DNA of 64,000 nt from an uncultured Pirellulaceae bacterium (GTDB taxonomy: Bacteria > Planctomycetota > Planctomycetia > Pirellulales > Pirellulaceae). The notes below the pieces were generated by a model, which was given only the letters and a program-made list of their open reading frames with translations, searched no databases and had not been told where the DNA came from. Positions within the stretch are counted from its first letter, which is position 1. Every line of letters starts with the position of its first letter. Position numbers and translations under genes: made by a program. Positions 45,425 to 55,238 of the stretch are shown here, one piece after another. The stretch spans positions 24,607 to 88,606 of the forward strand of contig CALCJM010000033.1 in assembly GCA_937967505.1 (NCBI GenBank). Direction: 5' to 3'.

Positions 45425-45970
45425 TTAACGTCCAGAAGAATCGCGGAATCGTTCCCAACGTTTGACCAGATAATCAAAACGCTCCGAAATTTCGAATCGC
45501 AAGTCTTCCAGAGCAGCGATTTTCTCTTCGTCCTGTACATGCAGAAAACCGTCGTGTGAGATTTGTGCGGCGACGGTCTGCAACGCCGCCTGTCCATCGA
45601 TCACATCGTTCTGAAGCTGCAACAACTGGCCTTCTAGTGACCGGATTTGTCGTTCACGTTGTTGGAGCGTCTGATGGCGGCTGGCGATTTCCTGTTCGGC
45701 GGCTTCCTGTTGCTGATGCCACTGTGAGCGTTGCAGATCAAAATCAGCCTGCGCCATTTCCAGTTCAGACCGCCAACGCATCAAATGCAGCCCCAGCTGA
45801 CGCGTTTGTTCGAGATCCGGCGTCGTTTCTTCCGGTTGGAAGATTTTCAAGCGGACCGATGGCGCTGTCGATGCGTCGTCTGTCAGATCGACGGGCACTG
45901 AGCCAATGTGATCCAGAACGGACTGTGGGTTTGCGACGCGCGAGCCAAATTGTTTTGCTGCAGATGCCAT
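45425..45970 (-). CDS. Coiled-coil protein
   Basis: A 181-residue protein from ATG 45970; an upstream ATG at 46024 adds an unlikely N-terminus. Residues of about 60-150 are a long heptad-rich coiled coil (LEMAQADFDLQRSQWHQQQEAAEQEIASRHQTLQQRERQIRSLEGQLLQLQ). The ends are short and globular or disordered. No enzymatic motif. It is divergent from the sulfatase and convergent with the hypothetical operon. Function unknown; a structural or scaffolding role is possible. Confidence 0.65.
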   Translation of the reverse strand: MASAAKQFGSRVANPQSVLDHIGSVPVDLTDDASTAPSVRLKIFQPEETTPDLEQTRQLGLHLMRWRSELEMAQADFDLQRSQWHQQQEAAEQEIASRHQTLQQRERQIRSLEGQLLQLQNDVIDGQAALQTVAAQISHDGFLHVQDEEKIAALEDLRFEISERFDYLVKRWERFRDSSGR

Positions 45971-46194
45971 CGTGGTTTCGAATGCGCTGGCGTAGAAACA
46001 GAAGGGTATAATGCTTATCGACATCCCCGGTCTGTAACTGCCGATTTGCGCTGCGGAACCTGTTGTGCGGATTGGGCAAAATGAAGGACTTTCGCAGATT
46101 GGCGGTAGTTCGGGGGAAACAATACAATAATGCGGGACGCAGATTCATCCATTCCCGACAACACTCAGCATCTTCCAACCTCAAAATCGCCGCC

Positions 46195-47880
46195 ATGAAA
46201 CATTACCGATCCACCGTCGCATTCAGGTTCGCATGCCTGTTCCTGATCGCGTCAACCCTCGTGACCTGCACCGCCATCCTGCAGGCGGAGCCACCATCCC
46301 GATCTGAAGGTGCAACCAAGCGTCCCAATATTGTTTTTATCTTCTCCGATGATCACGCACCGCATGCCATCGGTGCTTACGATGGCTGGTTGAAGAGCGT
46401 TAATCCGACACCCAATATTGATGCATTGGCCCGGCAAGGCATGTTATTTACCAACAGCTTTTGTACCAATTCGATTTGCGGTCCCAGTCGCGCCGTCATC
46501 ATTACCGGCAAACACAGCCATAAAAACGGGTTCATGAACAATGGCAATCAGTTTGATGGATCCCAGCAGACCTTTCCCAAACTACTTCAACAGGTCGGCT
46601 ATCAGACAGCCGTGATTGGAAAATGGCACCTCAAATCAATGCCCGAGGGTTTTGACCACTGGGAAATTTTGCCTGGCCAAGGAGAATACTATAACCCCCG
46701 ATTGAAGTCAAAAAACGGTCGGCGGGCGGTCGAAGGCTACTGTACCGAAGTCGTCACCGATCTGGCGATTGACTGGATGAAGCAACGCACCGATGACAAA
46801 CCGTTCATGCTGATGTGTCAGCACAAGGCCCCTCATCGTTGCTGGATGCCCGGGCCCAAACACCTGAATCTCTACGATGACATCGATATCCCCGAACCCG
46901 ACACACTGTTTGATCGCTTCACGGACAACGCGGCTGCCGTTCGCAATCAGGAGATGGAGATCGACCGGCACATGGACATCGTGTTTGACCTCTTTGCCGA
47001 TCCGCCAGAGGGTTGGGAAAACAACGAGGAAGCCGATCGAGCGAAACCCAAGGGACCACTGTTTCATCGTAACCAAAAAGACCGTTCGGGATTCAAAAAT
47101 CTCAAACGCATGACCCCAAAGCAATTGCAAGCCTGGGATGCGGCCTTTAAAAATGAAAATGCGGCGTTGACTGCTGCAAATCTGCAAGGTGAGGACCTTG
47201 TCCGGTGGAAATATCAGCGTTACGCAAAAAATTATCTGCGCTGCGTGCGCGGCGTGGATGACAGCGTCGGCAAAATCATGCAGTACCTTCACGACGCGCG
47301 GCTGGAACAGAATACGATCGTCATCTATTCATCGGATCAGGGATTCTTTGTCGGTGACCACGGCATGTACGACAAACGCTGGATGTACGAGGAGTCATTG
47401 AAGATGCCGTTGATCGTCAAATGGCCCGGACAGACCCAACCCGGCAGCCGCGACCAACATCTGGTCCAGAACCTTGACTACGCGGAAACGTTTCTGGAAA
47501 TCGCCGGCGCGAGAGTTCCTGAAGACATGCAGGGCCGGTCCCTGGTGCCGTTGCTCAAGGGGCAGCCGGTCAATGACTGGCGGTCATCAATCTACTATCA
47601 CTTTTACGAATACCCCAGCGTTCACATGTGTGCGCGTCATAACGGAGTGCGAACCGGTCAGTTCAAACTATTTCACATGTACGAATTTGACCAGTGGGAG
47701 TTTTACGATCTGGCTGCCGACCCGGACGAAAAACAGAATCAGTACAACAATCCCCGGTATGCCGACAAAATTTCGATGATGAAGAAAGAGTTGGAACGGT
47801 TACGAGTCAAATACGAAGACAACACGGTGACTGCGGTACGACCGCAACCATGGCAGCGCGCGTTTCTGCCGTCCCCGTAA
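46195..47880 (+). CDS. Secreted sulfatase (formylglycine-type)
   Basis: A 561-residue protein from ATG 46195, which begins a signal peptide (FRFACLFLIASTLVTCTAILQAE). It opens RPNIVFIFSDDHAPHAIGAY, giving the metal-binding Asp pair. The active-site motif CGPSR is at C95, the cysteine that sulfatase-maturing enzymes convert to formylglycine. TGKHSHKNGF and GKWHLKSMPEGFDHW follow, then GFFVGDHGMYDKRWMYEESLKMPLIVKWPG, typical of type I sulfatases. It hydrolyses sulfate esters, probably of algal or host glycans, in the periplasm or outside. Planctomycetes carry dozens. The C-terminal region lacks an obvious binding module. The glycan target cannot be read from sequence alone. Confidence 0.93.
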   Translation: MKHYRSTVAFRFACLFLIASTLVTCTAILQAEPPSRSEGATKRPNIVFIFSDDHAPHAIGAYDGWLKSVNPTPNIDALARQGMLFTNSFCTNSICGPSRAVIITGKHSHKNGFMNNGNQFDGSQQTFPKLLQQVGYQTAVIGKWHLKSMPEGFDHWEILPGQGEYYNPRLKSKNGRRAVEGYCTEVVTDLAIDWMKQRTDDKPFMLMCQHKAPHRCWMPGPKHLNLYDDIDIPEPDTLFDRFTDNAAAVRNQEMEIDRHMDIVFDLFADPPEGWENNEEADRAKPKGPLFHRNQKDRSGFKNLKRMTPKQLQAWDAAFKNENAALTAANLQGEDLVRWKYQRYAKNYLRCVRGVDDSVGKIMQYLHDARLEQNTIVIYSSDQGFFVGDHGMYDKRWMYEESLKMPLIVKWPGQTQPGSRDQHLVQNLDYAETFLEIAGARVPEDMQGRSLVPLLKGQPVNDWRSSIYYHFYEYPSVHMCARHNGVRTGQFKLFHMYEFDQWEFYDLAADPDEKQNQYNNPRYADKISMMKKELERLRVKYEDNTVTAVRPQPWQRAFLPSP

Positions 47881-47936
47881 ACTGACAGTGCCGATTCTTT
47901 TGTCAAATCATTTGACCTTCTACAGGACAATTCGAA

Positions 47937-48257
47937 ATGAAACGACTTCATACCCTTCTCTTGTTCTGCGGATTGACCGCGTTGATTTTCACCAGCGTTT
48001 CCACAGCAGTTGCCCAAGGCCCTGGAACGGAGATGACGCGTATCATCAATCGTGTCGGACTTGGATCCGATTGTGAGCGCTGTCAAGCACTGGCCGCGGA
48101 AATGGACCAGCGTGGTCCGGCGTGGGTGATGCAGAACCGGAACCACGTCGCCAGTCGCACCATCGACAATGCGACGCGGCTGGGGCATCGCATGGGGCCG
48201 GCCAAACGTATGGGGGTTCGGATGTTGGTCCGTACCGCAGTTCGCCGGTCTCGATAG
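47937..48257 (+). CDS. Small secreted protein
   Basis: A 106-residue protein with a clear signal peptide (HTLLLFCGLTALIFTSVSTAVAQG). The mature part of about 80 residues is Arg-rich, with two cysteines spaced CERC. No recognised family. It lies 56 bases after the sulfatase in the same direction and may be co-transcribed. Confidence 0.6.
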   Translation: MKRLHTLLLFCGLTALIFTSVSTAVAQGPGTEMTRIINRVGLGSDCERCQALAAEMDQRGPAWVMQNRNHVASRTIDNATRLGHRMGPAKRMGVRMLVRTAVRRSR

Positions 48258-48563
48258 CCATTGGGCCCGCAAGCACAAACGGACACGGCCAGTCTGCCAG
48301 CGGCGGCCTCCGGTCATGGGCAAAAGTTGAGCGAAATTGGGACAGACGAAATTGGCTCACGCGAAACCGGCAGCGGTCAGGCAGACTTTAACGGCCCATC
48401 AAGCCCCACAAACCGGATTCTCCCGTGACTTCGTGGATCGGAGACACGATCGGTCGAACTATGATGAAAGGACCGGCAGGTCAGCCCATATTTGCTGGCA
48501 AAGATCCCGCATGGGCTATGCCTGTCCTTCCACGTGATTCACGTTCGTTCGTTGCTCCGCTTC
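48258..48563. other. Intergenic gap
   Basis: About 300 bases between a small secreted-protein gene and the toroid-protein gene. I see no gene, repeat or clear promoter. Confidence 0.35.
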
Positions 48564-50264
48564 ATGACTGTTTCGCCTGACTCCGATACTTTTTCGCTAC
48601 AAAATTCGGTTGACAAACCAACCGGTCACGTTGACGGGGAAAATGCGCGCCGCCTGCCAACAATCGCAGCGCGCCAGTCAAGCCAACACACCGACCAGTA
48701 CGGACATCGTTCCGATCGAAAATCCAACGCGCTCTCCAGCTACCCACCGGCAAACGCCACCGATGCAGAGGTGGTCATCGACATCCAGGAGAACGCCGCA
48801 GCGCGCACTTTACGCAGCCGAATTCGCCAAAACAAAACCCCCCTGACAGCATTCCTTTCCAGCACGTTGTTGCACGTGTTTTGGATTTTGTTGCTGCTGT
48901 TTTTTTCATGGCATTCTCCCATCGATAAAACAATCGGTCTGCTGGCGACGATGGAATCGGTGGAAGTCGATGCCGAAGTCGCCGACCCTAACGACGCAAT
49001 TAACGAAACGCTTGAGGCATTCGAATCGCCCATTGAAGACGCACACGAAGATACCAGCGATCATCTTGAAGAGATGGCTGACGCCGAAGTCGAGATCGCC
49101 GAACCTGTCATCGAGGTGGCGTCGGTGATGCCAACGGCACCGGCAGAGGCCACCGAGGAAGCTGATCTGTCGGGGGCCACAGAAGTTGTCATCGGCGGCA
49201 GTCTGATTGGGCGCACGGCTGAATCACGTGCCGGCTTGGTGGCGGCGCGAGGTGGTTCACCAGAATCGGAACAGGCCGTTGACCGGGCGCTGCGCTGGAT
49301 CGTGGACCATCAGGATCTCTACGACGGCGGCTGGCGATTTCAGCTGAAATGTGACAAATGTAAGAACAGCGGTCAATGCAAATCCCGCAACGCGGCTACC
49401 GGGCTAGCCCTGATGGCGCTATTGGGTGCCGGTTACACACACCAAACCGGCCCCTATCAGACATCGGTTGATTACGGATTGAAATTTCTGATTCGGAAAC
49501 AGAAGGTTGTCCCGGAATACGGAGGCAGTTTCTGCGAATCCGGCAAAGGCATGTACCACCATGCGATCGCCACGATCGCGCTGGCGGAAGCATACGCGAT
49601 GACCGGTGACGAAGCACTGCGACAACCACTGGTCGAAGCGCAGCGCTATATCATCACCGCGCAAAACAATCGTGGTGGCTGGCGATACCAGCCCGGCAGC
49701 GCCGGGGATGTGCTGGTCACAGGCTGGCAGGTGATGGCGTTGAAAGCTCTTGACCAAGCCGATATTGCCACCCCGTTAAGTGTCTACGAACGCGCTAACG
49801 CTTTCCTCCAATCGTGCCGGACCAGCAACGGGCGATTCCGCTACCACATTGGCGAATCCAAATCGACACCTACCGCAACCGCTGTCGCGTTGTTATCCTT
49901 GATGTATATGGGTCTGCATCGCGATCATCAGGACCTTACGCGCGGCTGCAACCACCTACTAAGCCGCGGCGTCTCGAAAAAGGATATCTACTTTGATTTC
50001 TATACGACGCTGACGCTGCATCACGTTCGGCACGAAAATTGGGACCAATGGAACGAAGAGATGCGTGACTACCTAGTCCGCACCCAGCAGAAAACGGGCC
50101 ATCAATCCGGCAGTTGGCATTTTCGTGACCCCAATGGTGTCGTTGGCGGGCGACTTTATACGACCGCGATGGCCGCCATGACCCTGGAGGTCTATTATCG
50201 TTACTCGCCGCTGTTTGCCGCCGCAGCTGAAGGTGCTGAACGTACTGAAGGTGCCGACGAATAA
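48564..50264 (+). CDS. Membrane-anchored protein with prenyltransferase-like alpha/alpha-toroid domain
   Basis: About 566 residues from ATG 48564. A cytoplasmic, Ser/Thr-rich head (1-95) precedes one TM helix (LTAFLSSTLLHVFWILLLLFF), then an acidic linker. Residues of about 230-545 are a squalene-cyclase/prenyltransferase-type toroid with repeated units such as AVDRALRWIVDHQDLYDGGWRF, DYGLKFLIRKQK and AQRYIITAQNNRGGWRYQPGSAGD. A CDKCKNSGQC cluster near the toroid entry could bind metal. The catalytic DxDD motif of cyclases is not seen, so enzymatic activity is doubtful. This architecture recurs in planctomycetes with unknown function. Confidence 0.75.
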   Translation: MTVSPDSDTFSLQNSVDKPTGHVDGENARRLPTIAARQSSQHTDQYGHRSDRKSNALSSYPPANATDAEVVIDIQENAAARTLRSRIRQNKTPLTAFLSSTLLHVFWILLLLFFSWHSPIDKTIGLLATMESVEVDAEVADPNDAINETLEAFESPIEDAHEDTSDHLEEMADAEVEIAEPVIEVASVMPTAPAEATEEADLSGATEVVIGGSLIGRTAESRAGLVAARGGSPESEQAVDRALRWIVDHQDLYDGGWRFQLKCDKCKNSGQCKSRNAATGLALMALLGAGYTHQTGPYQTSVDYGLKFLIRKQKVVPEYGGSFCESGKGMYHHAIATIALAEAYAMTGDEALRQPLVEAQRYIITAQNNRGGWRYQPGSAGDVLVTGWQVMALKALDQADIATPLSVYERANAFLQSCRTSNGRFRYHIGESKSTPTATAVALLSLMYMGLHRDHQDLTRGCNHLLSRGVSKKDIYFDFYTTLTLHHVRHENWDQWNEEMRDYLVRTQQKTGHQSGSWHFRDPNGVVGGRLYTTAMAAMTLEVYYRYSPLFAAAAEGAERTEGADE

Positions 50265-50336
50265 TTCACCGGTACCGTGCGTCGCGCGTTGGTCACAAGA
50301 TATACTTCCCGGAACACCCCACCCCCTCGGTAACCC

Positions 50337-51173
50337 ATGAGCGACATGATCAGCTCCGTTATACCCGTGATGGACTTAATGATCGGCCAGGTCGTGTGGG
50401 CCAAGGGAGGCAACCGAGATTCTTACCGCCCACTGGAATCGCGACTGACCAACAGCAGCGCGCCTTTGAAGGTTGCACAGGCAATTTTTTCACAAACCGG
50501 ATGCGACTGGTTGTACGTGGCTGACATTGACAGCTTCGCCGGTGCCAACCCCTCCTGGTCCGTTTTTCAATCGCTGACCGACGCGGGATTCAACCTGATG
50601 ATTGACGCCAACTGGTTGCTGGAGCAGCGCATTGACGAAGCCATCGATCAACTGACGGGTTCCCAGCAGGTAAAATTAATCATCTCCACCGAAACGATTC
50701 GATCGATCGATCAGTTCTCTGTATTTGGTAAACTAATCGATGCCGGACTGACTCCAATTTTCAGCCTAGACATGAAAGGCAGCGAAATTATCGCCAGTGA
50801 TCCGCAGATTGCAGGATTGACGCCCCGGGAGTTGGTCGATCAAGCATGGCAGGCAGGAGTGCGGCACCTGATTCAGCTGGATTTGACCACCGTTGGCCAG
50901 GGGGCCAGCGATTCCGGTCCTTGCGATCCTTCCGCACGTAACGAACGACTGGCGCTGATTCGCAGAATTACCCTCGAGTTCCCCGAACTGATTTTGATCT
51001 CTGGCGGCGGCATGCGTCATGACAAGGACTGCCAGCAAATCCTGTCAGCCGGTTGCCAGCATGTGTTGGTCGCATCGGCGATCTATGATGCTAGGTTAAC
51101 ACCGGATGATATTGCGAATCTGCTGCCGTTTCAAAGTGACCAGCGCACCCGCGCAGCCATTGAAAAAAAATAA
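50337..51173 (+). CDS. HisA/HisF-like TIM-barrel protein
   Basis: A 278-residue protein. It opens VIPVMDLMIGQVVWAKGGNRDSY, as HisA does (IPAIDLxxGxxVxxxxG), and later has DWLYVADIDSF, LDMKG and the phosphate-binding ISGGGMRHDKD and VLVASAIYD segments of the ribonucleotide isomerase fold. The catalytic Asp pair of true HisA is only partly matched. Similar HisA-like genes accompany tetrahydromethanopterin C1 metabolism in some planctomycetes and methylotrophs, but no such genes are adjacent. True histidine biosynthesis seems less likely. Confidence 0.65.
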   Translation: MSDMISSVIPVMDLMIGQVVWAKGGNRDSYRPLESRLTNSSAPLKVAQAIFSQTGCDWLYVADIDSFAGANPSWSVFQSLTDAGFNLMIDANWLLEQRIDEAIDQLTGSQQVKLIISTETIRSIDQFSVFGKLIDAGLTPIFSLDMKGSEIIASDPQIAGLTPRELVDQAWQAGVRHLIQLDLTTVGQGASDSGPCDPSARNERLALIRRITLEFPELILISGGGMRHDKDCQQILSAGCQHVLVASAIYDARLTPDDIANLLPFQSDQRTRAAIEKK

Positions 51174-51376
51174 ATTGTGGCGTAAGGTTTACTCTGCCAC
51201 GGGCTGTGTCAAGCAATAAACGAAAAGTTTACCAAAAAGGCCCCGCGCGCCAGCACTTTGAAAATTGGCGTTTTCAATCAGTTGATCTTCATCAGTCGGG
51301 CGGCTGGATTTATAATGGCGGTCTTGCAGTCAACGCGTTGTTCGCACTGTATTAATTTCCGATCACCTTTTTCCGA

Positions 51377-51949
51377 TTGCCGACCAGTTGCGTGTTATCC
51401 GCTCGACCCAAAATCACTGACCTCAGCTTTCACCTGTTCGCCAGACCACTCCACCCGGAACTATTCAATCGGGGGGCCAGCAGAACATTCGAACGTGAAA
51501 ATTATCGACTCCAAGCGCACATCACCACCGATGGTCACTGGTTGGTGTTTGAACACGAACACTTTTTGCTGTCGGAAGTCAGCTCCAGCAGCCACCATCC
51601 TTTGCCCAGCGCACAAACCTTGATTTCTCACCCGGTAGAAGGGCGCTGCCAGAACGATCAATTGTTGATGGATGGCAAAATCCACTATCAATCTGAAGTT
51701 GAGTTCGAAACCGTTGCCGCCAAAACGTTTGTGACGATTCAACAACAGCTTGGTAAACAAAACCACCGCGACGAAACCAATGGACTGGTGTACCGGTTCG
51801 AATCCAACGGGCGGTTGGCTTTCGGCGCGGTCAGCTACGTTGATGTACAGTCCTTCATTCACCACGTGCGCGTGCGGGCGTTCCATACTTTCCCGGATAC
51901 TTGCGGTGTCCTCAAAAGCGAATCGACCTTTCGTATCGTGCAACCGTAG
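51377..51949 (+). CDS. DUF2617-family protein
   Basis: About 190 residues. The start is uncertain: TTG 51377 or GTG 51392, with no ATG before the conserved region. The FARPLHPELFNR opening, the RLQAHITTDGHWLVFEHE strand pattern and the ending SYVDVQSFIHHVRVRAFHTFPDTCGVLKSESTF fit DUF2617, a family shared by actinobacteria and planctomycetes with no known biochemical role. It converges with the alpha/beta hydrolase gene, three bases apart. Confidence 0.65.
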   Translation: MPTSCVLSARPKITDLSFHLFARPLHPELFNRGASRTFERENYRLQAHITTDGHWLVFEHEHFLLSEVSSSSHHPLPSAQTLISHPVEGRCQNDQLLMDGKIHYQSEVEFETVAAKTFVTIQQQLGKQNHRDETNGLVYRFESNGRLAFGAVSYVDVQSFIHHVRVRAFHTFPDTCGVLKSESTFRIVQP

Positions 51950-51952
51950 CGG

Positions 51953-52810
51953 TCAGCCTGCCTCGCCGCTCCCAACACCAGCCAGAAACTCGGTAACCAG
52001 CGCGTTGAATGCCGGCCCGTCTTCCAGTGGTGTCAGATGACCGACACCCGCAATGCAGGCGAATTTTGCACCAGTGATTTGCGCCGCCATCGTACGCATT
52101 TCATCCGGTGGTGTAATCACATCACACTCTCCCGCAATGACCAGGGTCGGCACCACAACGCGGTTCAGCATCGGCGTTGCGTCGGGGCGATCGGCCATCG
52201 CACGTTGCAATTTGGCGATTGTGTCGGGATCGGTACGTGCGATGGTGTTTTCAATCAGCCGGTATTCTGCGGATTTTCCCGGTGCAGACTCTCCCGGGAC
52301 GGCTGTCCGGAGGGCAAACAGTTTCTCCGGTAGTGAAGCGGCAATCGGAGCGGTGCCGGTTTGAAGAACCGAAATCGCAATCTGTCGCCGGCCACGGGCG
52401 ACGATCTGGCTGTCTGCCGCCGCACGCGTATTGCAGGCAATCAAATGGCTGACCTTGTCACGATGATGCTGTAAGAACTGCCAACCGACGTAGCCTCTCA
52501 TCGAAAGTCCACAGAAAACCACCGGCCGGCAAACCTGTAACTGCTCCAGCATTGCCGCCAGCTGATCTGCGATCTGCTGCATACTGGTTTCACCATCGAT
52601 CGGTCCCGAACTGCCACAGCCCATCAAATCCGGGCAAAGAACCCGGAATCGGTTCCCGGGTGGATCGAGCCCCTGGATCTGGTTTTGCCACATGGCATGA
52701 TTCAGCGGAAACCCATGCACCAGTAGCACCGGCACTCCATCCACAGGTCCTGTTTCCTGTACCACCATCTGCCGGCCATCAATATCGACAGACGTTTCGC
52801 TCACACGCAT
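51953..52810 (-). CDS. Alpha/beta-fold hydrolase with altered nucleophile elbow
   Basis: A 286-residue protein from ATG 52810; the frame stays open upstream into the DUF2752 gene. The oxyanion motif HGFPLN (32-37), nucleophile elbow GLSMRGY with Ser103, acid ECDVITPP and catalytic His in GVGHLTPLE are in the order of the alpha/beta-hydrolase fold. The elbow reads G-x-S-x-R instead of G-x-S-x-G (R105), one base from the usual glycine codon, and may reduce activity. Close relatives are esterases or enol-lactone hydrolase-like enzymes. Five bases separate it from the DUF2752 gene upstream. Confidence 0.8.
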   Translation of the reverse strand: MRVSETSVDIDGRQMVVQETGPVDGVPVLLVHGFPLNHAMWQNQIQGLDPPGNRFRVLCPDLMGCGSSGPIDGETSMQQIADQLAAMLEQLQVCRPVVFCGLSMRGYVGWQFLQHHRDKVSHLIACNTRAAADSQIVARGRRQIAISVLQTGTAPIAASLPEKLFALRTAVPGESAPGKSAEYRLIENTIARTDPDTIAKLQRAMADRPDATPMLNRVVVPTLVIAGECDVITPPDEMRTMAAQITGAKFACIAGVGHLTPLEDGPAFNALVTEFLAGVGSGEAG

Positions 52811-52815
52811 CGCAA

Positions 52816-53280
52816 TCACACTTTCCAAAACCAACCAACTATCAACGTTACAACCACCAGCAACGCCGGTGCAATGGTCCACCACGAATCGATCGGACCA
52901 ATCCCTTTGCCAATCCGCCACAACTGCATCGTATGCCACGGAACTTGAATGGCAAAAAACAAATAGACTGCCGGACTGGCCAGGTTCAGTTGGAGTGCTT
53001 TGACAAACTGCCCCCGACTGATGCGAATAAATGCCCGGGTCATCCCACAGCCGGGGCAATCCACGCCAAAATACATTTTTGACAAACAGGACTCCGGCAT
53101 CGCCACCGCAATCCCCGGAACAAACACCTGTTGAAAGTCGTCGGTCTTCATCAGAAACGAAAGCAAGATGATTAACCCAGACCCGGTCAGCATGATTCCA
53201 TGAAATGAGGTGACCGCCGCGATCATCCCGCGCCGCGGCGGCACCAGTTGCACTGATTTGTTGGAACCCGAATCACACAC
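52816..53280 (-). CDS. DUF2752 membrane protein
   Basis: About 154 residues. GTG 53280 immediately follows the TrkH stop codon; TTG 53310 and ATG 53226 are alternatives. The signature CPGCGMTRAF places two cysteines in a short motif that defines DUF2752. Three TM helices surround it (MLTGSGLIILLSFL, PAVYLFFAIQVPW, IAPALLVVVTLIVGWFW). Function unknown. Gene order TrkH-DUF2752-hydrolase is tightly packed in the same direction, so they are likely co-transcribed. Confidence 0.75.
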   Translation of the reverse strand: MCDSGSNKSVQLVPPRRGMIAAVTSFHGIMLTGSGLIILLSFLMKTDDFQQVFVPGIAVAMPESCLSKMYFGVDCPGCGMTRAFIRISRGQFVKALQLNLASPAVYLFFAIQVPWHTMQLWRIGKGIGPIDSWWTIAPALLVVVTLIVGWFWKV

Positions 53281-53281
53281 G

Positions 53282-55168
53282 TTATTGCTCTCGCCAAAAA
53301 CCGGGGGCAAATAAAACTAAAATCGGGAACACCTCCAGACGTCCCAGCATCATCAACCAGATAAATAAACTTTTCGTCAATGGGCTGAAGGAGGCATAGT
53401 TCTCGGTCGCACCTACGATCCCCAACCCGGGTCCAATATTATTCAACGTCGATGCCACAGCGCTGGCAGAATCGATGACCTTGTTGGAGGCGTCAACACC
53501 CCACGTCGAATCAGGCTCACACAACATCATGGCGACGAATCCGAATGCAAACAACGCAAATATCAAACTGAAATAAACCACGATCGAATGTCGCAAATTT
53601 TGGTCCTCCAAAGGTTTGCCATCCATCTTCAGTAAACGAACCACCTTTGGCTGGTAGCCGCGCTCAATCTCCAGCCCCAGAATTTTGACCAACAAAATAT
53701 AGCGCACCACTTTCAGACCACCGCCAGTGCTGCCCGCACATCCACCGACAAACATCAACGTCAGCAATGCCGCCCGGCCAAAATGGTTCCAACGATCAAA
53801 ATCAGCCGTGCCGTAACCGGTCGTAGTGATGATCGAAATAACCTGAAACAGACTGTTGCGAAAACCATGTTCCACGGTATCAAAATCACTGTCGCCCAAC
53901 GAATAACCCATGAAAAAGATCACGGCAGTAAATGCAACAATGATGCCGAGGTAAGTACGAAACTCCAGATCCTTCAGCAGCGCCAACGGATTACCGGTAA
54001 AACACAAAAACAGCAGCATAAAATTGGCGCCGGCCAACAACATAAACAGAATCACCGTGTACTCAATAGCGATCCCATGGGTCCCGCTTTGAACAAAGTG
54101 GCCCAAACTGGAGTTGTAGGTGCTGAATCCACCGGTGGCCATCGTGGCAAATGCATGGCAAATCGCATCGAAAATACTCATCCCCAGAAAAAATAAAATC
54201 ACGGCCAATGCCACATTCAACGCCGCATAGGTTGCCGCAAACAGCCATGCCGTATGCTGGATTCTGGCGGCGTGCGAATCCTGTGCCGGCCCGGGAGTCT
54301 CGTTTCGCATCAATGACTTGCCCGCCGACCCCTGCCCCAGCACAACGACAAACAGCGCAATAATCCCCAGCCCGCCCAGAAAATGCGTCGATGCCCGCCA
54401 GAACAAAATGCAGTGCGGCACCAACATCGGGTCTTCCAAATCACACAGCACCGTCGCCCCCGTGGTGCTGAAACCAGACTGGGCCTCAAACATCGAATCA
54501 ATCAGCCCCATTTTCACCCACCGCAACCGGTAACGCGACGCCCTGTCCGAAGGCGCATGGGCCTCGTCACCGGGACCAATCAGCCATCGACCAAGGTCTT
54601 TGCGTCGCTGCAAGCGCGAAAAAACTTTCGCCACATCGACACCGGGTGATGCGTCTGTCAGTTCACTTCGACTAACTCCCCGGGCAGTGGCCCGCGCGAT
54701 CGACTGGAGCACCGCAAATTCCTGATCGCCAACCTCTAACGGTGCCCACGCTTTCCAGAACAAATACGTTGGCTGGCTGACCAGCACCACGGGCGGGGAA
54801 CCGGATGATGACGCAAACGTACGAACCGAGGGCCCGCGCTGTGTACCGCTGAGCGTATAAGGAAGCGCCCCGAGAAACGTCGCCAGCACCCAACTGAGCC
54901 CAACGACGGCCATGGCTTCCTTGCGAAATAGTTTGGCCTGAGTCCCACGCCCAAAGGCGAACAAGCCACCCCCAACGGCAAAACTAAACAACATGCTGCC
55001 GATCAGTCCCACCATCCCCCGGTACTCCCAACCATGAGCAGCGATGGCAGGGTCCGGATCGGTATGATAGCCCATTTGTGGACTGGCCCAAATCAGACTG
55101 AACAGCATCACCGCACCGATCAACAGCGCCAGGATGCCAAGGTATTTTGCGACAAGCCGTATGTTCAT
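53282..55168 (-). CDS. TrkH-type potassium transporter with an extra soluble segment
   Basis: A 628-residue membrane protein. The four filter-type loops are visible: AQSGFSTTGATV, ATMATGGFSTYNSS, ISIITTTGYGTADFD and LNNIGPGLGI. These make up the pseudo-fourfold potassium pathway of Trk/Ktr subunits. Usual length is about 480-490 residues. The excess is mostly a 110-residue segment between TM3 and the first filter (about 105-225, starting SGTQRGPSVRTF), with a helix-turn-helix-like stretch (FAVLQSIARATARGVSRSEL...VFSRLQRRKDLGRW). No TrkA/KtrA gating partner is adjacent. Confidence 0.88.
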   Translation of the reverse strand: MNIRLVAKYLGILALLIGAVMLFSLIWASPQMGYHTDPDPAIAAHGWEYRGMVGLIGSMLFSFAVGGGLFAFGRGTQAKLFRKEAMAVVGLSWVLATFLGALPYTLSGTQRGPSVRTFASSSGSPPVVLVSQPTYLFWKAWAPLEVGDQEFAVLQSIARATARGVSRSELTDASPGVDVAKVFSRLQRRKDLGRWLIGPGDEAHAPSDRASRYRLRWVKMGLIDSMFEAQSGFSTTGATVLCDLEDPMLVPHCILFWRASTHFLGGLGIIALFVVVLGQGSAGKSLMRNETPGPAQDSHAARIQHTAWLFAATYAALNVALAVILFFLGMSIFDAICHAFATMATGGFSTYNSSLGHFVQSGTHGIAIEYTVILFMLLAGANFMLLFLCFTGNPLALLKDLEFRTYLGIIVAFTAVIFFMGYSLGDSDFDTVEHGFRNSLFQVISIITTTGYGTADFDRWNHFGRAALLTLMFVGGCAGSTGGGLKVVRYILLVKILGLEIERGYQPKVVRLLKMDGKPLEDQNLRHSIVVYFSLIFALFAFGFVAMMLCEPDSTWGVDASNKVIDSASAVASTLNNIGPGLGIVGATENYASFSPLTKSLFIWLMMLGRLEVFPILVLFAPGFWREQ

Positions 55169-55238
55169 AGACCGCGATTCTACTCAAATTCCACGTATCG
55201 AATTTGCTCTGGGCGATGATTAATTCATCCCGAAAGAA

